Shown here: positions 40,173 through 48,310 of the stretch, in pieces
How the letters are laid out: each line of letters opens with the position of its first letter
Position numbering within the stretch: the stretch's first letter is position 1
Origin: Flavonifractor sp052065355
GTDB taxonomy: Bacteria > Bacillota > Clostridia > Oscillospirales > Oscillospiraceae
DNA: 64,000 bases
Assembly: GCF_052065355.1 (NCBI RefSeq)
Contig: NZ_JBQHUF010000002.1
Coordinates: 186,001-250,000, forward strand
Direction: 5' to 3'
Program-made: the position numbers and the translations under genes
The notes under the pieces: model-generated
What the model was told of the DNA's origin: nothing
Database searches by the model: none
The model's input: only the letters and a program-made list of their open reading frames with translations

Positions 40173-40277
40173 ATGATGGATCGTCGAAACCTCACAACTG
40201 CATCCTACCTGTTCTCCTTTAGCTGGGCTCGATTTATGGGCACCGGCTTTTTTGGCATGGGGAAAATAGGCGGATGA
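40173..40277 (+). CDS. Aromatic-rich leader peptide (34 aa) of the shikimate operon attenuator
   Basis: Short frame of 34 codons ending in TGA at 40275-40277. It encodes five Phe (codons 14, 16, 21, 26, 27), one Tyr (12) and one Trp (18); the core reads SYLFSFSWARF, then GTGFFG. GAGG at 40163-40166 is 6 bases before the ATG at 40173 (a second ATG follows at once). It lies between a near-consensus promoter and an intrinsic terminator ahead of DAHP synthase. This is the arrangement of a pheL/trpL-type attenuator: ribosomes stalling at aromatic codons would prevent terminator formation. It is too short for routine gene callers. The mechanism is inferred from architecture; the peptide itself is read directly. 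Confidence 0.8.
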   Translation: MMDRRNLTTASYLFSFSWARFMGTGFFGMGKIGG

Positions 40278-40327
40278 AGGAAATGGGCTGAGCCTTTTCA
40301 GGGGCTCTATGGAACCAGTCAGTTTGG

Positions 40328-40363
40328 GGACGCTCATTGAGTTCATCAATGAGCGTCCTTTTT
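40328..40363 (+). terminator. Attenuator terminator upstream of aroF
   Basis: Perfect 13-bp arms (40328-40340 and 40346-40358), a 5-base loop and then TTTTT. It lies 51 bases after the leader peptide stop and 22 bases before the aroF start codon, so aroF and all following genes depend on read-through. A short upstream element TGAGC (40289-40293) can pair with GCTCA in the 5' arm and might form part of an antiterminator. Confidence 0.88.
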
Positions 40364-40384
40364 ATTGCAAGGAGGAGGAAACTT

Positions 40385-41404
40385 ATGGTAGTCGTTATGA
40401 GACCGGGCACCAGCAAACAGGATATTGACGCCCTGGTCAGTAAGCTGAAAGAGCAGAATCTGGAGGTCGGCATCACCAACGGTATCGGATGCACCATCCT
40501 GGGCCTGGTGGGCGATACCACCGCCGTGGACATGGACAAGATCTCTATTAACCCCCACGTGGAGCGGGTCATGCGGGTGCAGGAGCCCTATAAGAAGGCC
40601 AACCGTAAGTTCCACCCGGAGGATACGGTGGTGACCGTGGGGAACGCCAAGATCGGCGGCGGGAACTTCTCCGTCATCGCCGGACCCTGCTCGGTGGAGA
40701 GCGAGGAGCAGATCTGCGCCGTGGCCGCCGATGTGAAGGCCTCCGGCGCGGCCCTGCTCCGGGGCGGCGCCTTCAAGCCCCGTACCTCCCCCTACTCCTT
40801 CCAGGGCATGGGCACCGAAGGCCTGGACCTGCTGATGGAGGCCCGGGAAAAGACCGGCCTGCCCATCGTCACTGAGATCATGGATCCCCGCATGGCCGAC
40901 CTGTTCGAGCGGGAGGTGGACGTGGTCCAGGTGGGTGCCCGGAACATGCAGAACTTCGAACTGCTCAAAGAAGTGGGTAAAATGAGCAAGCCCATCCTGC
41001 TCAAGCGGGGTCTGTCCAACACCTACGAGGAGTGGATCATGTCCGCCGAGTATATCATGGCTTCCGGCAACGAGAACGTGATCCTCTGTGAGCGGGGTGT
41101 GCGTACCTTTGAGAACTACACCCGCAACACTCTGGACGTATCCGCCATCCCCGCCATCAAGCGGATGAGCCATCTGCCCATTATTGTGGATCCCTCCCAT
41201 GCCGCCGGCATGTACTGGATGGTAGAGCCTCTTGCCCTGGCTGCTGTGGCCGCCGGAGCGGACGGCCTGATCATTGAGGTCCACAACGACCCCGCCCACG
41301 CCAAGTGTGACGGTCAGCAGTCTCTGACCCCGGAGAAGTTCGACCACCTGATGGGCAAGGTGTCTGCTCTGGTTGACCTGGTGGGAAAAAACCTGGTAAG
41401 ATAA
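40385..41404 (+). CDS. aroF: 3-deoxy-D-arabino-heptulosonate-7-phosphate synthase (type I beta with N-terminal regulatory domain)
   Basis: First enzyme of the shikimate pathway, condensing phosphoenolpyruvate and erythrose 4-phosphate; 339 residues. An N-terminal ferredoxin-like domain (about 1-70, MVVVMRPGTSKQDIDALVSK) precedes the barrel, as in the Thermotoga enzyme, where this domain mediates feedback inhibition by Tyr/Phe. Metal and substrate motifs include AGPCSVES (Cys102), LRGGAFKPRTSPYSFQG, QVGARNMQNFELL, LLKRG and DPSHAAG. ATG at 40385 is preceded by AAGGAGGAGG. Expression is probably controlled by the leader peptide attenuator directly upstream. Confidence 0.95.
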   Translation: MVVVMRPGTSKQDIDALVSKLKEQNLEVGITNGIGCTILGLVGDTTAVDMDKISINPHVERVMRVQEPYKKANRKFHPEDTVVTVGNAKIGGGNFSVIAGPCSVESEEQICAVAADVKASGAALLRGGAFKPRTSPYSFQGMGTEGLDLLMEAREKTGLPIVTEIMDPRMADLFEREVDVVQVGARNMQNFELLKEVGKMSKPILLKRGLSNTYEEWIMSAEYIMASGNENVILCERGVRTFENYTRNTLDVSAIPAIKRMSHLPIIVDPSHAAGMYWMVEPLALAAVAAGADGLIIEVHNDPAHAKCDGQQSLTPEKFDHLMGKVSALVDLVGKNLVR

Positions 41405-41440
41405 GATGAAATGCCGTGTTGCGGAAAGGACGAAGCGCCC

Positions 41441-42505
41441 ATGAAAACCCTCACCGTGTCCCTGCCGGGGCGAAGCTATGATATTCTGATTGAGCGGGGT
41501 CTGCTGGACCAGGCGGGAGAGCACTGCCGGGCGGTGCTGCCCCGGGCGGACAAGCTGTTTGTGGTGACTGACTCCACCGTGGGCCCATTGTACCTGAAGC
41601 GGATCATCCCCTCGCTGGAGGCTGCTGGATTTGAGACTGCCATCTGTGAGATTCCTGCCGGTGAGGCCTCCAAATGCGCCGTAGAGCTCACCCGTCTGTG
41701 GGAGTGTATGATGGACTTCGGTCTCACCCGTACCGACGCCGTGGTGGCCCTGGGCGGCGGCGTGGTGGGAGACCTGGCGGGCTTTGCCGCCGCTACCGTC
41801 CTCCGGGGTGTGGACTTTGTTCAGATCCCCACCACCCTCCTCTCCCAGGTGGACTCCTCCGTGGGAGGCAAGGTGGCCATCGACCTGGACCACGGCAAGA
41901 ACCTGGCCGGAGCCTTCTGGCAGCCCAAACTGGTGCTCATGGACCCGGAGACGCTGGACACCCTGCCGGATGCTACCTTCGCCGATGGCATGGCGGAGGT
42001 CATCAAATACGGCTGTATTTTTGACAAGGCCTTTTTTGATTTTCTGGCTCAGCGGCCCTCCCGGGCTCAGCTGATGGCAGAAATGGAATACGTTTTGTAT
42101 ACTTGCTGCGATCTAAAACGAATCGTAGTGGAGCAGGACGAGCGGGACACGGGAAAACGGATGCTTTTGAACTTCGGCCACACGCTGGGCCACGCCTACG
42201 AGCTGGCGGGGCACTACGAGACCTGGACCCATGGTCAGGCGGTGGCCGCCGGTATGGTACGCGCCGCCGGATTGGGTGAGAAACTGGGTGTGACTCCCGC
42301 CGGAACGGCAGAGGCTATTGCTGAGACGCTGGCTCCCCTGGGACTGCCCACGGAGATCCCCTGTACCTTGGAGGAGTATACCGCTGCTATCGGACTGGAC
42401 AAGAAGGGTGCCGGTGCGGATATCTCGGTGATCCTGCTGGAGGAGGTGGGCCGGGCTGTGCCCCATAAAATGCCCAAGGAAATGCTGCTGGAGGAACTGA
42501 AATGA
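41441..42505 (+). CDS. aroB: 3-dehydroquinate synthase
   Basis: NAD- and metal-dependent cyclase of 354 residues, the second shikimate step. Diagnostic stretches are GGGVVGDLAGFAAATVLRGV, IPTTLLSQVDSSVGGK, HGKNLAGAFWQP and the metal-binding NFGHTLGHAYE. I placed the start at ATG 41441, which has AAAGGA ten bases upstream and matches the family's N-terminus. The earlier in-frame ATG at 41411 lacks a ribosome binding site. Its stop overlaps the aroA start by ATGA, so translation is coupled. Confidence 0.95.
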   Translation: MKTLTVSLPGRSYDILIERGLLDQAGEHCRAVLPRADKLFVVTDSTVGPLYLKRIIPSLEAAGFETAICEIPAGEASKCAVELTRLWECMMDFGLTRTDAVVALGGGVVGDLAGFAAATVLRGVDFVQIPTTLLSQVDSSVGGKVAIDLDHGKNLAGAFWQPKLVLMDPETLDTLPDATFADGMAEVIKYGCIFDKAFFDFLAQRPSRAQLMAEMEYVLYTCCDLKRIVVEQDERDTGKRMLLNFGHTLGHAYELAGHYETWTHGQAVAAGMVRAAGLGEKLGVTPAGTAEAIAETLAPLGLPTEIPCTLEEYTAAIGLDKKGAGADISVILLEEVGRAVPHKMPKEMLLEELK

Positions 42506-43710
42506 ATGTGACTGCCGGCATCATGCCCGCTCGGTTTGACCTTACTATTACGCCTGCTCTGCTTCGGGGGACGGTAACGCCGCCGCCATCCAAGTCCCAG
42601 TCCCACCGGATCCTGATCGCCGCCGCCCTGGGCACGGAGAAAAGCCGCATCGGAAACCTGGGCAGGTCTGAGGATATTGACGCTACCCGGCGGTGCATGG
42701 CCGCCCTGAAGACGCCGGGGAACGGCCTGCCCGAGCTGGACTGCGGGGAGAGCGGCTCCACGCTGCGCTTTCTCATTCCGGTGGCCCTGGCCCTTCGGGG
42801 CGGCGGCCGGTTCATCGGACACGGACGGCTGATGGAGCGGCCCCAGCAGCCCTATTTTGCCATCTTTCGGGAGAAGAGGATTGCCTGGGAACAGAAGGAC
42901 GGCACCCTGACGGTGCGGGGACGGCTTACCCCCGGGGATTACACCCTGCCGGGAGATGTGTCCTCCCAGTTTGTCACTGGATTGCTGTACGCCCTGCCTC
43001 TGCTGGAGGGGGACAGCCGCATCCTGCTGACCACCCCGCTGGAATCCCGGGGATATATCGACATGACCCTGGACGCCTTGGAACAGTTCGGAGTGAAAGC
43101 GGAGTACGACGGGGACTGCGTCTTCCGGGTGCCTGGGAATCAGAAGTACCAGGCCCGGGATGTGGTCATTGAGGCGGACTGGTCCAACGCCGCCTTCTGG
43201 TACGCCGCTGTCAGTCTGGGCTGTGAGCTGGATATTCAGGGGCTCAATGCCTTTTCCGCCCAAGGGGACATGCGGATCGTACCCTATTATATGAAGCTGC
43301 AAGGTCCGGGTCCGGTGGACCTGGACGTGAGCCAGTGTCCCGACCTGGTGCCTCCTCTGGCCGCCATGGCGGCCCTGCGTGCAGGGGAGACCACCCGCAT
43401 TGTCAACGCCGCCCGGCTGCGCATCAAGGAGAGCGACCGGCTGGCCGCGGTGACGGAGGTACTCAATGCTATGGGTGCCCAGGTAGAGGAGTTTGAGGAC
43501 CACCTGGTGATCTGCGGTAAGGAGCGGCTGGCGGGAGGAGTTACTGTCTCCGGCCATAACGACCACCGTATCGCCATGATGGCGGCAATTGCCGCCATCC
43601 GGTGTGAAGGCCCGGTGACCATTACCGGCGCTGAGTGCGTGAAAAAGTCCTACCCGGGCTTCTGGGAGGATTACCGCAGTTTGGGAGGAAAATTGACATG
43701 CGACACATGA
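42502..43710 (+). CDS. aroA: 3-phosphoshikimate 1-carboxyvinyltransferase (EPSP synthase)
   Basis: Enzyme of 402 residues joining shikimate 3-phosphate and phosphoenolpyruvate. Substrate-binding motifs are PPSKSQSHRILIA (about 25-37), DCGESGSTLRFLIP, SSQFVTGLLYALP, KESDRLA and GHNDHRIAMM. It is somewhat shorter than E. coli AroA (427). Residue positions around the glyphosate-sensitive loop (GESGSTLRF, E. coli GNAGTAMRP) mark it as a class II-like enzyme. It overlaps aroB by 4 bp at its start and aroC by 13 bp at its end. Confidence 0.94.
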   Translation: MNVTAGIMPARFDLTITPALLRGTVTPPPSKSQSHRILIAAALGTEKSRIGNLGRSEDIDATRRCMAALKTPGNGLPELDCGESGSTLRFLIPVALALRGGGRFIGHGRLMERPQQPYFAIFREKRIAWEQKDGTLTVRGRLTPGDYTLPGDVSSQFVTGLLYALPLLEGDSRILLTTPLESRGYIDMTLDALEQFGVKAEYDGDCVFRVPGNQKYQARDVVIEADWSNAAFWYAAVSLGCELDIQGLNAFSAQGDMRIVPYYMKLQGPGPVDLDVSQCPDLVPPLAAMAALRAGETTRIVNAARLRIKESDRLAAVTEVLNAMGAQVEEFEDHLVICGKERLAGGVTVSGHNDHRIAMMAAIAAIRCEGPVTITGAECVKKSYPGFWEDYRSLGGKLTCDT

Positions 43711-44741
43711 TATTCGGCGAATCCCACGGCCCTGCCATCGGCGTGGTGCTGGAGGGAGTGCCCGCCGGGCTGGAGCTGGATCTGGAGCAGATCCAGTGGG
43801 AGCTGGACCGGCGGCGGCCGGGGAAAGACCCCACCGCCACCGCCCGGAAAGAGGCTGACAAGGTGGAGGTGCTCTCCGGCCTCTTTGAAGGCAAGACCAC
43901 CGGTGCGCCCCTGACCATGGTGATCTATAATACCAACCAGCACTCCAAGGACTACGAGTCCATCCGATACACCCCTCGGCCCAGCCACGGGGACTATGCC
44001 GGGTTTATCAAGAGCCGGGGCGCCCAGGATTACCGGGGCGGCGGCCACTTCTCCGGCCGACTCACCGCGCCGCTGACAGCGGCGGGGGCGGTGGCGAAAC
44101 AGGTGCTGGCCCGGAAGGGCGTGTGGGTGGGCGCCCACATCAGCTCCATTTACGGCATCTGCGATGCTCCCCTGGGGGAGCTGGACGAGATGAAGGATGT
44201 GGCCAACAAGCCCTTCCCGGTGCTGAACGACGCCAAGGGGGAGGAGATGCGCCAGGCCATTCTGGAGGCCAAGGAGCAGCAGGACAGCGTGGGCGGTGCC
44301 ATTGAGTGCGCTGTCTGGGGCCTGCCCGCCGGATTGGGTGCCCCCGACTTCGGCTGCAATGTGGAGGGCATTTTTGCCCAGTACCTGTTTGCCGTGCCCG
44401 CCGTCAAGGGCGTGGACTTCGGCGCCGGTGCCGCTTTCTCCCTCATGCGGGGCAGCGAGGCCAACGACCCCTTCGCTGTGGAGAACGGCAAGGTGGTTAC
44501 CACCACCAACCACGCCGGGGGTGTCAACGGCGGCATCACCAACGGCATGCCGGTGGTGTTTGAGACCACCATCCGGCCCACACCCTCCATCTCCCTGCCC
44601 CAGCAGAGCGTGGATCTGCGCACCGGGGAGGAGACTGAAATCGAGATCCACGGCCGCCACGACCCCTGCATCGTCCCCCGGGCGGTGCCGGTGATCGAGG
44701 CTGCGGCTGCCCTGGCTGCCTGCGCGGTGCTGGGCATTTAA
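43698..44741 (+). CDS. aroC: Chorismate synthase
   Basis: FMN-dependent lyase of 347 residues, last common step to chorismate. Family signatures: FGESHGPAIGVVLEG close to the N-terminus, DRRRPGKDPTATARKEAD, RPSHGDYAGF, YRGGGHFSGRLTA and MRGSEANDPF followed by NHAGGVNGGITNGMP. ATG at 43698 follows GGGAGGA by nine bases and lies within the last 13 bp of aroA. A longer frame start at 43635 would put 21 foreign residues before the conserved N-terminus. Confidence 0.95.
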   Translation: MRHMIFGESHGPAIGVVLEGVPAGLELDLEQIQWELDRRRPGKDPTATARKEADKVEVLSGLFEGKTTGAPLTMVIYNTNQHSKDYESIRYTPRPSHGDYAGFIKSRGAQDYRGGGHFSGRLTAPLTAAGAVAKQVLARKGVWVGAHISSIYGICDAPLGELDEMKDVANKPFPVLNDAKGEEMRQAILEAKEQQDSVGGAIECAVWGLPAGLGAPDFGCNVEGIFAQYLFAVPAVKGVDFGAGAAFSLMRGSEANDPFAVENGKVVTTTNHAGGVNGGITNGMPVVFETTIRPTPSISLPQQSVDLRTGEETEIEIHGRHDPCIVPRAVPVIEAAAALAACAVLGI

Positions 44742-44755
44742 AGGAGCGAATGAAC

Positions 44756-45913
44756 ATGACCGAACTGGAAGGATACCGGCAGGAGATCGACCGCATCGAT
44801 GGGGAACTGGTCAAGCTGTTCCTGGAGCGGATGGCGGTCACCGGCAAGGTGGGGGAATACAAGCAGCGAGCGGGTATCCCGGTGCTGGACGCCGGCCGGG
44901 AGAAGCAAGTCATTGCTGCCAAGACCGCCCTTACCGACGATCCCGCCCGGAAGGCGGACATTGCTGCCCTGTACGAGTCCATTATGGCCATCTCCCGCCG
45001 GCAGCAGCGCCATCTGGTGCATGAGGGAACGGAAGATCCGGGCTACGCCGCCTACCTGGCTGATTTGGCTCGTGCTCGCCAGCCGGTAGAGCATCCCCGG
45101 GTGGTGTACCAGGGGGAGCCGGGCTGTTACAGTGAGGAGGCCGCAGCCGGCTTCTTTGGGGATGACGTGGACAGCCGGGGCCTTGCCTGGTTTACCGACG
45201 TCTTTGCAGCCCTGGAGCGCGGCGAGGCTGACTACGCCGTGGTTCCGGTGGAGAACTCCTCTACCGGGTCTATCCGGCAGGTATACGACCTGATGGCCCA
45301 GTACCGCTATTCCATTGTGGGAGAGTGGCAGGTGAAGGTGGAGCACTGCCTCATGGCTCTGCCGAGTGTGGAACTCTCTGATATTAAGACCGTCTACTCC
45401 CATGAACAGGGACTGATGCAGAGCGAGAAGTATCTGGATGCCCACCGGGACTGGAAACGGGTGCCCACCCTGGACACCGCCGGTTCGGCCAAGCTGGTGG
45501 CTGAGACCGGGGACCGCACTGCCGCCGCCATCTGTTCCCGCCGGGCGGCCAAGCTCTACGGCCTGAATATTCTGGTGGAGGGGGTCAACTACAACAGCAT
45601 GAACCACACCCGGTTTGCCGTGGTGTCTCCCGTGCCCGAACTGCGGCCTGACCGGAACAAGATCAGCGCCATGTTCCGCCTACCCCACCAGAGCGGCTCT
45701 CTCCATGAGATTCTGACCATCTTCGCCGTTCAGGGCCTCAACCTGCTGAAGATCGAGTCCCGACCCATTCCCGGCCGGGGCTGGGAGTATCTGTTCTTCC
45801 TGGACTTCACCGGCGATTTGGCCGCCGAAGGCATGGACGGCGTGCTCCATGAGCTGAGCCAACTGGCGGCGGAGATCCGTATTCTGGGCAACTACAAGGG
45901 GTACGAGGGATGA
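44756..45913 (+). CDS. pheA: Bifunctional chorismate mutase / prephenate dehydratase (P-protein)
   Basis: Enzyme of 385 residues committing chorismate to phenylalanine. Domains: AroQ-type chorismate mutase (about 1-90, YRQEIDRIDGELVKLFLERM), prephenate dehydratase (about 108-285, YQGEPGCYSEEAA; VPVENSSTGSI; the catalytic Thr region NHTRFAVVS), and a C-terminal ACT domain (about 300-375, SGSLHEILTIFAVQGLNLLKIESRP) that binds Phe for feedback inhibition. ATG at 44756 gives AAGGAG a 9-base spacing; the ATG at 44750 leaves only three. Its inclusion explains why the operon's leader peptide is dominated by Phe codons. Confidence 0.94.
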   Translation: MTELEGYRQEIDRIDGELVKLFLERMAVTGKVGEYKQRAGIPVLDAGREKQVIAAKTALTDDPARKADIAALYESIMAISRRQQRHLVHEGTEDPGYAAYLADLARARQPVEHPRVVYQGEPGCYSEEAAAGFFGDDVDSRGLAWFTDVFAALERGEADYAVVPVENSSTGSIRQVYDLMAQYRYSIVGEWQVKVEHCLMALPSVELSDIKTVYSHEQGLMQSEKYLDAHRDWKRVPTLDTAGSAKLVAETGDRTAAAICSRRAAKLYGLNILVEGVNYNSMNHTRFAVVSPVPELRPDRNKISAMFRLPHQSGSLHEILTIFAVQGLNLLKIESRPIPGRGWEYLFFLDFTGDLAAEGMDGVLHELSQLAAEIRILGNYKGYEG

Positions 45914-46407
45914 AGGACAATGTGGTGCTCATCGGCATGATGGGCTGCGGCAAGACCACGGTGGGGGAGCTGCTGGCCAAGCGCCTGGGATTTAGCTTCG
46001 TAGACACCGACCAGTACATCGAGGCGGCCGTGGGCCGTACCATCCCCGATATCTTTGCCAAGGAGGGGGAGGCCGTTTTCCGGGACTGGGAGCTGGGCGC
46101 TGCGGAAGAGCTGGCCCTGAGGAAAAAGCAGGTCATCGCCTGCGGCGGAGGCCTGCCCACCCGGTGTGATTCTATTGCCAGTTTAAAATACAGCGGCACG
46201 GTGATCTTCCTCCGGCGGGATCCGGGGGAGATCTACGACAACGTCTCCATGGGGGGACGGCCCCTGGGCCAGCAGGGAAGGGAAGCCTTCCTGGAGCGGT
46301 ACGCTGCCCGGGAGCCTATCTATCTGGAGTGGGCCGACCATGTGGTGGACGTACAGCCCACCCCGGTGGAGACGGTACAGCGGATTTTGGAGGTGCTGAA
46401 CAAATGA
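45910..46407 (+). CDS. aroK: Shikimate kinase
   Basis: ATP-dependent kinase of 165 residues forming shikimate 3-phosphate. The P-loop is GMMGCGKTT (about 9-17); the shikimate-binding Asp lies in FVDTDQYIE, followed by Arg in FRDWE and the GGG turn in ACGGGLPTR; the lid Arg lies in MGGRPL. The start overlaps the pheA stop (ATGA), and its own stop overlaps aroQ in the same way. This is a run of coupled genes without spacers. Confidence 0.94.
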   Translation: MKDNVVLIGMMGCGKTTVGELLAKRLGFSFVDTDQYIEAAVGRTIPDIFAKEGEAVFRDWELGAAEELALRKKQVIACGGGLPTRCDSIASLKYSGTVIFLRRDPGEIYDNVSMGGRPLGQQGREAFLERYAAREPIYLEWADHVVDVQPTPVETVQRILEVLNK

Positions 46408-46838
46408 AGTTCCTGGTCATCAACGGACCTAACCTGAACCTGCTGGGCCAGCGGGAGCCCGGCATTTATGGGGAGAATACCTACGAGAGCCTGTGCAAGC
46501 GACTGAAGGACTTTGCCGCCGCCCATGACTCCACTGCCGAGTGCTTCCAGTCCAACCACGAGGGCGCTATCATTGACGCTATCCACGCCGCCCAGGGGAA
46601 ATTTGACGCCATTATCATGAATCCCGGTGCCTACACCCACTACTCCTACGCCATTTTGGACGCCCTGAAGGCGGTGGATGTGCCCTGCATCGAGGTCCAT
46701 ATTTCCAATGTCCATCAGCGGGAAGAGTTCCGGCACAAGAGCGTCACCGCTCCCGCCTGTGTGGGCCAGATCTGCGGGCTTGGTTTCTATGGCTATGAAG
46801 CGGCCATCCGTTACTTCCTGGAGATGGCGGGCCGATAA
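46404..46838 (+). CDS. aroQ: 3-dehydroquinate dehydratase, type II
   Basis: Dodecameric-type dehydratase of 144 residues, third shikimate step. Catalytic Tyr is in PGIYGENTYE (family Y22-24), Asn/His in NPGAYTHYSYA and EVHISNVHQREEFRHKS, with the N-terminal NGPNLNLLGQREP. ATG at 46404 overlaps the aroK stop by 4 bp. The frame upstream of it is within aroK. A canonical AAAGGAG follows for the next gene. Confidence 0.95.
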   Translation: MKFLVINGPNLNLLGQREPGIYGENTYESLCKRLKDFAAAHDSTAECFQSNHEGAIIDAIHAAQGKFDAIIMNPGAYTHYSYAILDALKAVDVPCIEVHISNVHQREEFRHKSVTAPACVGQICGLGFYGYEAAIRYFLEMAGR

Positions 46839-46848
46839 AGGAGATTTT

Positions 46849-48246
46849 ATGAGACATCCTTCCGTTCCTCTGCCCCGCATCGGTATGCGGGTAATCAAGA
46901 CCGCTGTAGCGGTGATGGTGTCTTATGCCCTGTTTCTGCCCTTTGGGCTTACCTACCGGGAGGAACTGGGAGGTGTGCTGGGGCAGATGGGGCCTCTGTA
47001 CGCCTGCATCGCCTGCATCATCTGCACCCAGAGCACCCTGGGCCAGACTTTCCGACAGGGGATCTCCCGACTCATCGGCGTGATCGTGGGAGGCGCTTTG
47101 GGCACGGCCACCCTGCTGCTGGGCCCCGCTCTGGAGAATCTCTGGGTCAAGACGCTGGTGCTGGGGGCGGTGTGCGTGGCAGGTGTGTGGATCTGCCTGC
47201 TCATTAAACGGCCCACCGCCTGCGGCATGGCCTGCATCCTGCCCTGCGTCATTCTCATCACCGGCGTCACCGGCGTGACTCGGTACTACTATGCCGCTGC
47301 CCGAATGATCGAGACTATTGTGGGTCTGCTGGTGGCCCTGGCGGTGAACGCGGCCCTGCCCGACCACCGGCCGGAAGGGCAGAGGGGAGAGTGTGATATG
47401 AAAGTGGAAGTGGACAACACCACAAAGAAGCTGTGTGTCATCGGTGACCCGGTGGAACATTCCAAGTCCCCTTTGATCCAGAATACCATGATTCGGGAGC
47501 TTGGGCTGGACTATGTCTATCTCTGCCAGCCGGTGCCCCGGGGGAAGTGCAGGGAGTGGCTGGACTGCGCCAAATTTGCCGATTATGCCGGATTCAACGC
47601 CACCATGCCCCACAAGGAGGAGCTGGTACCTCTGATGGATGAACTGGATGCCGACGCCGCGCTGATCGGGGCGGTGAATACCGTGTGCATCCGGGACGGG
47701 AAGGCCTGCGGCTACAACACCGACGGAGAGGGCTTCCTCCGCTCTCTGGCCGACGAGGGAATCGACCCGGCGGGGAAGCATGTTCTGGTGCTGGGAGCTG
47801 GCGGAGCCGCCAAGGCGGTGTGCCTGAAGCTGGCCCAGGCCGGAGCTGATGTGACGGTGTGCAACCGCACCATTGACAAGGCGCAGGCCATCTGCGCCCA
47901 CGATCCGGCTCATCTCCACCCGGCGGGCTTCGATACAGCTACCTTATATAAAGAAGCACAGAGCTGCGACGTACTGGTGAACTGCACCTCTCTGGGTATG
48001 GCGGGGACAAAGGGGCAGTTTGAGGACTTCGACTTCCTGGACGGCCTGAAGCCCGGGGTTCCGGTGGTGGACCTGATCTATGCTCCCGCCGAGACCGAGC
48101 TGCTTCGCCAGGCTCGGCAGAGAGGGCACAAGACCGTCAACGGTTTTGGCCTGCTGGTCAATCAGGCTGTGCTGGCTCTGGAGCACTTTACCGGCACTGA
48201 AATCGACGCTGCCCGGATGAAAAAAGTGCTCTCCGGACTGCTATAA
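46849..48246 (+). CDS. aroE: In-frame fusion: ArAE/FUSC-like membrane domain plus shikimate dehydrogenase
   Basis: One uninterrupted frame of 465 residues. Residues 1 to about 175 form an aromatic-acid-exporter-like domain with about five hydrophobic helices (RIGMRVIKTAVAVMVSYALF; LIGVIVGGALGTATLLL; MIETIVGLLVALAVNAALP). Residues 184-465 are a complete AroE: GDPVEHSKSPLIQN, catalytic Lys in NATMPHKEE, Asp in YNTDGEGF, NADP motif LGAGGAAKAV, NRT and GFGLLVNQA. AAAGGAG lies five bases before ATG 46849. A second ribosome binding site and ATG at 47398 could also give free AroE. The cell may therefore make a membrane-tethered enzyme, a soluble one, or both. AroE converts 3-dehydroshikimate to shikimate with NADPH. 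Confidence 0.82.
   Translation: MRHPSVPLPRIGMRVIKTAVAVMVSYALFLPFGLTYREELGGVLGQMGPLYACIACIICTQSTLGQTFRQGISRLIGVIVGGALGTATLLLGPALENLWVKTLVLGAVCVAGVWICLLIKRPTACGMACILPCVILITGVTGVTRYYYAAARMIETIVGLLVALAVNAALPDHRPEGQRGECDMKVEVDNTTKKLCVIGDPVEHSKSPLIQNTMIRELGLDYVYLCQPVPRGKCREWLDCAKFADYAGFNATMPHKEELVPLMDELDADAALIGAVNTVCIRDGKACGYNTDGEGFLRSLADEGIDPAGKHVLVLGAGGAAKAVCLKLAQAGADVTVCNRTIDKAQAICAHDPAHLHPAGFDTATLYKEAQSCDVLVNCTSLGMAGTKGQFEDFDFLDGLKPGVPVVDLIYAPAETELLRQARQRGHKTVNGFGLLVNQAVLALEHFTGTEIDAARMKKVLSGLL
47382..47400 (+). promoter_or_regulatory. Internal ribosome binding site and ATG for a free AroE
   Basis: GAGGGGAG followed by eight bases and ATG at 47398 inside the fusion frame; Met184 sits exactly at the usual N-terminus of AroE. 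This suggests that aroE once was, or still is, also translated separately. Confidence 0.6.
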
Positions 48247-48275
48247 AGAAAGCCGGAAAAAATTCAAAAACCCCC

Positions 48276-48304
48276 TTGACTTTGGGAGAAAGTTGTACTA
48301 TTAT
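48276..48304 (+). promoter_or_regulatory. Promoter of the S10 ribosomal operon
   Basis: TTGACT (48276-48281), 17 bp, TATTAT (48299-48304). Transcription would begin near 48,311, about 300 bases before rpsJ. No terminator was seen between aroE and this promoter. Confidence 0.75.
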
Positions 48305-48310
48305 TATTGA

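Noticed and set aside
40144..40370. T-box riboswitch in front of aroF
   Set aside because: TGGAACC occurs near 40,310, but the CCGCG continuation, the stem I elements and a specifier loop are not seen; the leader peptide explains the region better.
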